DNA from: Robiginitomaculum sp.
GTDB taxonomy: Bacteria > Pseudomonadota > Alphaproteobacteria > Caulobacterales > Maricaulaceae
Direction of reading: 5' to 3'
Assembly (NCBI GenBank): GCA_016765255.1
Contig: JAESQI010000194.1
Span: forward strand, 1 to 7,423
DNA: 7,423 bases
Below the pieces are notes generated by a model. It saw only the letters and a program-made list of their open reading frames with translations. It was not told where the DNA came from and searched no databases. This document shows, piece after piece, positions 1 through 4,943 of this stretch; positions within the stretch are counted from its first letter, which is position 1; each line of letters starts with the position of its first letter. The position numbers were made by a program, and so were the translations under genes.

Positions 1-458
1 AAGCCGCCACCAAAGCCAGTGAGCGATTTATCAGCGCCAATAATGCGGTGACACGGCACAATAATCGGAATAGGATTGGCGTTATTTGCCCCGCCTACCG
101 CCCGCGCCGCACCAGACTTGCCAATCGCTTTAGCAATATCGCCATAAGACGCAAGTTGGCCGTAGGGCACATTTTGTAAAGCCTGCCACACAGTTTTTTG
201 AAATGGTGTGCCTTCGAGCAGGAGCGGCACTGAAAATATTTGTAAATTCCCGTCAAAATAGGCCCTTAATTGCTCGCGGGCCTGTGTGAACATATTTTGC
301 TCAGACGTCCAATGGGGCAGCGGTTGTCTGGCTTGCGAACCTTTGGGGAAATTGATCAATCTCAATCCCTGTTCGCAACCCGCTAACATCAAAAGCCCAA
401 GCGGGCTATCCATATAACCATAATGAGTGATGTGGTTTGATATAAACTTTTTATCCAT
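1..458 (-). CDS. ogt: Methylated-DNA--protein-cysteine methyltransferase (O6-alkylguanine-DNA alkyltransferase), C-terminus cut by window edge
   Basis: A suicide DNA-repair protein: it moves the alkyl group from O6-alkylguanine (and O4-alkylthymine) in DNA onto its own cysteine. Translation of the minus strand from the ATG at 458 gives 152 residues in frame to the window edge. The N-terminal domain (about residues 1-80) is followed by the DNA-binding helix region with VPYGQLASYGDIA (97-109), an arginine in AARAVGGANNANP (117-129; R119 in the arginine-finger position) and the active-site motif PCHR at 135-138, with acceptor C136, then a GFGGG stretch. Family members run to about 160-180 residues, so probably only a short C-terminal piece is missing. 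The start overlaps the gst stop by 8 bases, so it is the last visible gene of the eamA-gst-ogt operon; its own Shine-Dalgarno is weak (TAGG), which suggests translational coupling. With adaA nearby it may serve as AdaB. Ogt and AdaB cannot be told apart from sequence alone. Confidence 0.93.
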   Translation of the reverse strand, partial: MDKKFISNHITHYGYMDSPLGLLMLAGCEQGLRLINFPKGSQARQPLPHWTSEQNMFTQAREQLRAYFDGNLQIFSVPLLLEGTPFQKTVWQALQNVPYGQLASYGDIAKAIGKSGAARAVGGANNANPIPIIVPCHRIIGADKSLTGFGGG

Positions 459-1107
459 AAGACCTATTTTCCACATCTTCAACGACCCAAGTCTCACGCT
501 GTCCGTCTTGTGCCCAGTCTTGATAATGGGGTAAGGATTCTATGGCCGCAAGATAAGATTGAAATGCCGCTCCGCCTTTTATTTCGTAAGAGCGAACCCG
601 ACTAACAATGGGTGCATACATAGCGTCAACAATGCCAAAGTCGGCAAATAGAAATGGGCCACCACTCTGTGTAAGAGCATATTCCCACATGGCTTCGAGC
701 CGCGAAAACTCCCACTTCGCACGTTCACTTAAATCAATACTCGCTGAGACGCGGCCAAAGTTCATAGGGCATTCGTCGCGGATGGCCCCAAACCCGCCGT
801 GCATTTCATGAGCAATACTACGCGCCATTGCCCGTATTTTTTGGTCTTTGGGCCACCAGTTTTTATCGGGGTAGGTTTCCGCCAAATATTCCAAAATCGC
901 CATGCTGTCCCAAATGCTTTGATCGCCGTCTATCAATACTGGTACTTTCTTTGACGGTGAAAAATCGTAAAAATGATTGCTAGCCGTCGACATATCAAAG
1001 GGGGATAAAACCTCTTCAAACTCGACGCCAAACATTTTCATGGCGAGCCAAGGCCTTAACGACCAAGACGAGTATTTTTTATTTGCAATGATGAGTTTCA
1101 AGCCCAC
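451..1107 (-). CDS. Glutathione S-transferase family protein
   Basis: A 218-residue soluble cytoplasmic protein with the canonical GST layout. The N-terminal thioredoxin-like domain (about 1-80) carries YSSWSLRPW (12-20), the SSWS/SSCS type of motif in which a serine activates glutathione, as in zeta-like bacterial GSTs. The cis-proline motif KVPVL lies at 54-58 and the glutathione-contacting D67-S68 pair follows in WDSMAILEYLAE. The rest (about 90-210) is the all-helical substrate domain. The family usually conjugates glutathione to electrophiles or isomerises/reduces small molecules; the substrate cannot be read from the sequence. The start is a GTG, chosen because AAGGAG sits 6 bases upstream and because MGLKLII aligns with the usual beginning of the first strand. 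It overlaps the end of the transporter gene by 29 bases and the start of ogt by 8, so the three are surely co-transcribed. Sharing an operon with a DNA alkyl-repair gene hints at detoxifying alkylating electrophiles, which is inference. Confidence 0.9.
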   Translation of the reverse strand: MGLKLIIANKKYSSWSLRPWLAMKMFGVEFEEVLSPFDMSTASNHFYDFSPSKKVPVLIDGDQSIWDSMAILEYLAETYPDKNWWPKDQKIRAMARSIAHEMHGGFGAIRDECPMNFGRVSASIDLSERAKWEFSRLEAMWEYALTQSGGPFLFADFGIVDAMYAPIVSRVRSYEIKGGAAFQSYLAAIESLPHYQDWAQDGQRETWVVEDVENRSYG

Positions 1108-2047
1108 GGCATTCTCCTTTTCTTTGGGTGGTTTTATGGTTTTTTAAATACTGTATTGCCCGCCCATCCAAAACCACAAGCCCAAGCCCGATTAAACCCA
1201 TACCGTAAATATGTGCCCATGTCAGTTGCTCCCCGAGGAAAGTAGTTCCAAGAAGCACCGCACTCATCGGGATTAACAAGGCAACGAGGGATATATTGGT
1301 CGCCCCGCCCTTAGCCAGAATACGAAAGAAGATCACATAGGCAAGAGCGGTCGAAATAAACCCAAGAGCAAGCATGGCCCAGATGGTCGGCGCGCTTGGT
1401 GTGCTCAATGTCCACGGTCTGTCCACTATCAACATAATTGGCAACATCATGATGGTCGTTGCCGTAACTTGGCCCCACGCACCAATGAGTGGGGCAACTT
1501 TCATGGCTTTTAATTGCCGCCCATATACGGACGCAAAAGCATAGGACAGTGCCGCGCCTAGACAGGCGAGCATAGCGAATGCTGACAGATCAAAACCATT
1601 GGTGAGATCATTTTTAAGCATGATACCAATCCCAATAATACCCAAAATAATCCCAGCCAATTTCGCAGGATTGATATGCTCGTCACTGGTAAGGAAATGT
1701 GCCACTAACACGGTAAATATAGGCGTGGTGGCGTTTAAAATGGCAGCAAGGCCAGACGCAATTTGAGTTTGCCCGTAAAAGATGAGGCTAAAGGGTACGA
1801 GATTATTGAGCAGGCCCATGCCGAAAAACACCGTGATAAGCGGCAATGGGAGCTTTACCCCAACACCACTTCGCCAGATCACCACAAATAAAGTCACCGC
1901 CGCAAGGAACACGCGGGAAAACACCAATGTAAATGGCGGGATTTCTACCAAAGCAATTTTGGAAAAAAAGAACGACCCACCCCAAATCACTGATAATGCC
2001 AGCAGCAATACCCATTCCGTTTTTCCCATTTTTAAGTCTGTTTGCAT
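1079..2047 (-). CDS. EamA/DMT-superfamily transporter
   Basis: A 322-residue integral membrane protein of the drug/metabolite transporter superfamily. About ten hydrophobic segments can be drawn: near residues 12-30, 38-57, 69-90, 94-115, 128-145, 153-175, 184-206, 217-240, 246-268 and 273-293. They form two EamA repeats, each about 135 residues; the first opens with the typical VIWGGSFFFSKIAL (20-33) and the second with AALSYAFASVYGRQ. A charged tail of about 25 residues follows, its last nine codons overlapping the GST gene. The family exports or imports amino acids, nucleotides, drugs and other small metabolites, and the substrate is not predictable here. The start at 2047 is supported by AGGAGA 5 bases upstream; a second Met at residue 7 is a less likely alternative. 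It is the first gene of the eamA-gst-ogt operon and is divergent from adaA across about 140 bases. Confidence 0.9.
   Translation of the reverse strand: MQTDLKMGKTEWVLLLALSVIWGGSFFFSKIALVEIPPFTLVFSRVFLAAVTLFVVIWRSGVGVKLPLPLITVFFGMGLLNNLVPFSLIFYGQTQIASGLAAILNATTPIFTVLVAHFLTSDEHINPAKLAGIILGIIGIGIMLKNDLTNGFDLSAFAMLACLGAALSYAFASVYGRQLKAMKVAPLIGAWGQVTATTIMMLPIMLIVDRPWTLSTPSAPTIWAMLALGFISTALAYVIFFRILAKGGATNISLVALLIPMSAVLLGTTFLGEQLTWAHIYGMGLIGLGLVVLDGRAIQYLKNHKTTQRKGECRGLETHHCK
1114..1118 (-). promoter_or_regulatory. Ribosome binding site of the GST gene (supports GTG start)
   Basis: AGGAG on the minus strand, 6 bases before the GTG at 1107-1105 and lying inside the end of the upstream transporter gene. 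An ATG at 1113-1111 directly after it is too close and out of frame, so the GTG is the supported start. Confidence 0.7.
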
Positions 2048-2070
2048 AACGCTCTCCTGTTGTGTCGTAG

Positions 2071-2099
2071 TTTATATGTGGGGTAAATAGAAATTCACG
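2071..2099 (-). promoter_or_regulatory. Candidate promoter of the eamA-gst-ogt operon (weak -35)
   Basis: A good -10 match, TATAAA, lies on the minus strand at 2076-2071 and would give a leader of about 20 bases containing the Shine-Dalgarno at 2053-2058. No convincing -35 box stands 16-18 bases upstream (best: CGTGAA, 2099-2094). A good -10 with a poor -35 fits an activator-dependent promoter, but this is a by-eye call. Confidence 0.25.
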
Positions 2100-2134
2100 C
2101 TCGCCGTATTCGGACTTCGATATTTTTTACGGGG

Positions 2135-2163
2135 TGGAAAATACCAATGAACTACCCTATACA
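2135..2163 (+). promoter_or_regulatory. Candidate promoter of adaA
   Basis: TGGAAA at 2135-2140 and TATACA at 2158-2163 are 17 bases apart, each matching the sigma-70 consensus at 4 of 6 positions. Transcription would begin near 2170, just before the GGAGG at 2176. An alternative pair, TTGTGT (2060-2065) and TAAATA (2084-2089) with an 18-base spacer, would give a leader of about 90 bases and overlap the eamA control region. Neither is strong. Confidence 0.28.
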
Positions 2164-2175
2164 AGGTTAAGGAAT

Positions 2176-2180
2176 GGAGG
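2176..2180 (+). promoter_or_regulatory. Ribosome binding site of adaA (decides the start)
   Basis: A strong GGAGG, 7 bases before the ATG at 2188. It selects this ATG over an in-frame ATG at 2134, which has no comparable site and would add 18 residues without family resemblance. Confidence 0.8.
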
Positions 2181-2187
2181 CGATGCC

Positions 2188-2748
2188 ATGCTAGATTTTG
2201 AGGAATGTGACGCTGCCCGTCTGCGCAGTGATCCTGCCTATGACGGGTTATTTTTTATCGCAGTCAAGACCACAAAAATATATTGCCGCCCCATATGTCC
2301 AGCGAAATCATCTTTACGGAAAAATATTTTGTTTTATCCCAGCGCAGCCGCGTGCGAGGACAGAGGCTACCGCCCTTGTCTTCGCTGTCGACCAGAAGCG
2401 GCCCAATTTGCCCCCGCATGGAACGGAACAAAAACAACCGTCACACGCGCACTCAAACTTATAGAACAAGGCGCACTTGATAATAAGTGCATGGAAGAAT
2501 TTGCAGGCAAATTAGGCATTGGTTCCAGACAACTAAGCCGCCTGTTTCAAAAACACTTGGGCACAACCCCTACACAAATGGCCAAAACCACGCGTGTGCA
2601 ACGGGCCAAACGCCTGCTTGATACAACCAATTTCTCCATGACCGACATTGCCTTTAAATCTGGTTTCAAATCCCTACGCCGATTTAACACCGTGTTCAAA
2701 GAAACCTATAGACGCGCCCCGTCCGAGATAAAGCGGAAATTAGGTTGA
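2188..2748 (+). CDS. adaA: AdaA-type methyl sensor and transcriptional activator (Ada zinc domain + AraC HTH)
   Basis: A 186-residue protein that should take methyl groups from DNA methylphosphotriesters onto a zinc-bound cysteine and then activate alkylation-repair genes. The Ada metal-binding domain spans about residues 1-75: DPAYDGLFFIAVKTTKIYC followed by RPICP, then GYRPCLRCRP. The four zinc ligands are C33, C37, C64 and C67; C33 corresponds to the methyl-accepting Cys38 of E. coli Ada. Residues about 85-184 form an AraC-type double helix-turn-helix (IGSRQLSRLFQKHLG; then MTDIAFKSGFKSLRRFNTVFK in the second unit). Unlike E. coli Ada it lacks the C-terminal methyltransferase domain, and unlike Ada-AlkA fusions it lacks a glycosylase; its length is close to Bacillus subtilis AdaA. 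The missing methyltransferase function is probably supplied by ogt in the divergent operon. Autoregulation and control of eamA-gst-ogt are inferred from position and from known Ada behaviour. The gene ends 16 bases from the convergent DUF3179 gene. Confidence 0.94.
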   Translation: MLDFEECDAARLRSDPAYDGLFFIAVKTTKIYCRPICPAKSSLRKNILFYPSAAACEDRGYRPCLRCRPEAAQFAPAWNGTKTTVTRALKLIEQGALDNKCMEEFAGKLGIGSRQLSRLFQKHLGTTPTQMAKTTRVQRAKRLLDTTNFSMTDIAFKSGFKSLRRFNTVFKETYRRAPSEIKRKLG

Positions 2749-2764
2749 TCACAGTGAACCCGCC

Positions 2765-3739
2765 TTAGCCGCGCCATTTTCCATTTGGTTTAAAGGCTGC
2801 AAACACAAAGGCAAAGGTGACGTCATAATTGACCAATTGCCATTGCCCATTTGTGTCTTGTCGCTCAACGCGAACACTGCCTATATCTCGGCCTTGGCCA
2901 ATGGTTCTCGCGCCTAATGCCGAAGTTTGCCCATGCGTCCATATAAGCCGCAAGCCATTTTCTTCTATTCTTCCAGCCTTTGCAATTTTGGTCATCCGCC
3001 ACGCCGTATCGCCAACAACAACTATACGCTCCATACGTTTAAACCCTTTTGGCATTTTCACATGCACATTAAACGGTTCGCCTGTCGTATCATAGCTTAC
3101 ATAAGGGTTTTGCCCGTATCTACGCGCTTTAGGATCATTCGGGACAAGCACATCTGCATTTGGGTAGCGGGCTTTAAAATGTGAAAACGGTATAATTTTA
3201 GCTGGCAAACGTGTGAGTGTCTTGCCCGTGTGCGCGCCAACAATTGCTCGCCCCGTAAATTGTTGCCACCAAGATTGCGTCGTCCGGTCATACATAACCA
3301 AATCAGAATTGCGCAGCAAACCCGACACCCCAAAGCTAGTCTTAACGCCGTCAATGGTGCGCTCATACACAATCGCGGCATTACAAAGGGGGCAAAATGT
3401 CACAGCCACTGGCACACCTGCAATGACGTCATTAGCAATTTCGTGCCACATAAGCACCGACAATGGATAGGCTTTTACCGTGCCATTAACCTCCAAGGCA
3501 ATCACTGGTTCTTTGGGGCGATAATGCACATGAGACGCACTTTTAAACTGAGGATTGTCAATGGCGGGAATACCGTCCTTTGGGGGCCCACCGGCGCTAA
3601 ATTCTGATGATAAACCACTATGCTTTGTAAAATCTGTATCTGGCCAATCCCATTGATTTGGCCAACCACTTTGTGCAAATGCGGTTGAGGTCACCAAAAA
3701 TAACATGCCCATAATCAACGGGTAAAATAGTTTTTTCAT
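2765..3739 (-). CDS. Exported DUF3179 domain-containing protein
   Basis: A 324-residue protein of unknown function. Residues 1-22 form a clear Sec signal peptide: KK near the start, a hydrophobic core, and a likely signal peptidase I site after AFA (22/23). There is no lipobox cysteine, so the mature protein should be soluble in the periplasm or outside. The rest matches DUF3179: DGIPAIDNPQF (55-65), a tryptophan-histidine pair in MWHEIANDV (97-105), the hallmark TFCPLCNAA with C116 and C119, then FGVSGLLRNSDLVMYDR and SWWQQFTGRAIVG. The CxxC with H99 nearby could bind a metal or form a disulfide, but no reaction is established for this family as far as I know. The start is supported by GGAGA 7 bases upstream. 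It is a single-gene unit, convergent with adaA and divergent from fbp. Nothing in its neighbours clearly explains its role. Confidence 0.9.
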   Translation of the reverse strand: MKKLFYPLIMGMLFLVTSTAFAQSGWPNQWDWPDTDFTKHSGLSSEFSAGGPPKDGIPAIDNPQFKSASHVHYRPKEPVIALEVNGTVKAYPLSVLMWHEIANDVIAGVPVAVTFCPLCNAAIVYERTIDGVKTSFGVSGLLRNSDLVMYDRTTQSWWQQFTGRAIVGAHTGKTLTRLPAKIIPFSHFKARYPNADVLVPNDPKARRYGQNPYVSYDTTGEPFNVHVKMPKGFKRMERIVVVGDTAWRMTKIAKAGRIEENGLRLIWTHGQTSALGARTIGQGRDIGSVRVERQDTNGQWQLVNYDVTFAFVFAAFKPNGKWRG

Positions 3740-3956
3740 ACCAATATCTCCACATCAAAATGTCTCAGTTCATTTTACAAACTAAATGGGCAAACGACCA
3801 ATCAATATGGTTCACAATGTCTGGATAATTGCGTGATTAAACGTGTGAGTATTGTATCTGTTATGCGACTTATTAGGCGACACAAACAAAAAATCATGGT
3901 ATTTCATACACACGACCCCGCCATCTTTTCTTACCTCATTGAAATGAACGCTAAAT
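3740..3956. other. Divergent intergenic region between the DUF3179 gene and fbp
   Basis: A stretch of 217 bases, visibly more AT-rich than the flanking genes. It holds the ribosome binding site (3747-3751) and a candidate promoter for the DUF3179 gene. For fbp I see no convincing -35/-10 pair; GATAAT at 3824-3829 is a fair -10 but has no partner at the right distance. No strong inverted repeat, tRNA or riboswitch-like structure was recognised by eye. Confidence 0.6.
3772..3801 (-). promoter_or_regulatory. Candidate promoter of the DUF3179 gene
   Basis: On the minus strand, TTGGTC (3801-3796) and TAAAAT (3777-3772) are 18 bases apart. The -10 matches sigma-70 at 5 of 6 positions; the -35 keeps only TTG. 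Transcription would start about 25 bases before the ATG, leaving room for the Shine-Dalgarno. Confidence 0.35.
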
Positions 3957-4943
3957 ATGTCTATCCAAATATCCGGTGCATTTGCTAAAAATATTTCGAG
4001 CGCTAAGTTGCGCTTGGATGTGCACCAAACCATCACCGCCCTTGCCAAGGCGGCTATTGAAATTTCTCATCTTTGTGCTCGCGGGCCATTAGACACAGAC
4101 TTTGGTTCGTTAGCAGGCAGCGCCAATTCTGACGGGGACGCGCAGAAATCTCTCGACGTGCGGACGGACGAAATTATTACATCGGCCCTTAAAGGCACAC
4201 CGACTGCCTATTATGCATCCGAGGAACAAGAGGGGATCGTCACGCTGGATAGGGATAAGCCTTTAGCTGTCGCGTCCGACCCTTTGGACGGCTCATCCAA
4301 TATAGATACCAATGTGTCTATTGGTACAATTTTTTCCATTTTCAAGGCGAGGCAAACTGCCGAAGCGTCTTTCATGCGAGCAGGGCGCGAACAATTGGTC
4401 GGCGGGTTTTTCGTGTACGGCCCTCAGACGTCTTTGGTCATTACGGCGGGAAACGGAACAGAGCTTTATGTGCTAGACCGAGAGGAAGGTGTATTTAAAC
4501 TGGCCATTGCCAAAATGCATATCCCTAAAGACGCCCACGAATACGCCATCAATGCGTCCAACTTTCAAAGCTGGCATACTCCCATTCGTACATATATTGA
4601 AGATTGCCAATTGGGCGCTTTCGGGCCTCTACAAAGAAAACAAAATATGCGCTGGATTGGATCTTTGGTCGCAGACGCCAATCGAATTTTAATGCGCGGT
4701 GGTATTTTCCTTTACCCAGAAGATACAAGACAAGGGTACGAAAATGGGCGTCTGCGTCTTTTGTATGAAGCCAGCCCAATTGCCTTTATCATCGAGCAGG
4801 CAGGCGGAGCGGCAACAAATGGGCAGTCCCGTATTTTAGACATAGAATTAAACACCTTGCATGAACGGGTTCCGCTTGTCTTTGGGTCTGTTTATCCTGT
4901 ATCACAGGTTAAAACATATTATCAAAATCAGGTAGACTCATGA
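3957..4943 (+). CDS. fbp: Class I fructose-1,6-bisphosphatase
   Basis: Hydrolyses fructose-1,6-bisphosphate to fructose-6-phosphate and phosphate in gluconeogenesis (or the Calvin cycle) in the cytoplasm. At 328 residues it matches the class I length (E. coli Fbp, 332). Visible signatures: the metal-binding ASEEQEG with E89 and E90; the lithium-sensitive phosphatase motif DPLDGSSNID at 108-117 with D108 and D111; and the substrate/metal segment GRLRLLYEASPIAF ending in Y270 and E271, followed by EQAGGAA. R265 takes the place of the lysine (Lys274) of mammalian enzymes. The C-terminus HERVPLVFGS is typical. The ATG at 3957 is the first start after an in-frame stop at 3945-3947, but it has no recognisable Shine-Dalgarno. 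It is first in the fbp-tkt-fba operon and its stop overlaps the tkt start as ATGA. The residues that bind the allosteric inhibitor AMP were not traced. CbbF would be an equivalent name if the organism fixes CO2. Confidence 0.95.
   Translation: MSIQISGAFAKNISSAKLRLDVHQTITALAKAAIEISHLCARGPLDTDFGSLAGSANSDGDAQKSLDVRTDEIITSALKGTPTAYYASEEQEGIVTLDRDKPLAVASDPLDGSSNIDTNVSIGTIFSIFKARQTAEASFMRAGREQLVGGFFVYGPQTSLVITAGNGTELYVLDREEGVFKLAIAKMHIPKDAHEYAINASNFQSWHTPIRTYIEDCQLGAFGPLQRKQNMRWIGSLVADANRILMRGGIFLYPEDTRQGYENGRLRLLYEASPIAFIIEQAGGAATNGQSRILDIELNTLHERVPLVFGSVYPVSQVKTYYQNQVDS

Noticed and set aside
1782..2090. A 102-codon plus-strand ORF antisense to the transporter gene
   Set aside because: It mirrors the membrane-segment codons of the transporter and runs through that gene's ribosome binding site; no domain is recognisable.
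2134..2187. In-frame upstream start adding 18 residues to AdaA
   Set aside because: No ribosome binding site at 2134, no family resemblance in the extra residues, and a strong GGAGG directly before the ATG at 2188.
3230..3607. A 125-codon plus-strand ORF inside the DUF3179 gene
   Set aside because: Antisense to the conserved core including the CPLC motif; low-complexity, Arg/His-rich translation typical of a shadow frame.
3740..3956. A riboswitch, small RNA or CbbR-type operator upstream of fbp
   Set aside because: No conserved aptamer-like pairing, terminator hairpin or clear LysR-type palindrome could be found by eye, so nothing was claimed.
3812..4048. A 78-codon minus-strand ORF across the DUF3179-fbp intergenic region and the fbp 5' end
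   Set aside because: It overlaps the conserved fbp coding region antisense, has no recognisable domain and its composition follows the underlying intergenic DNA.
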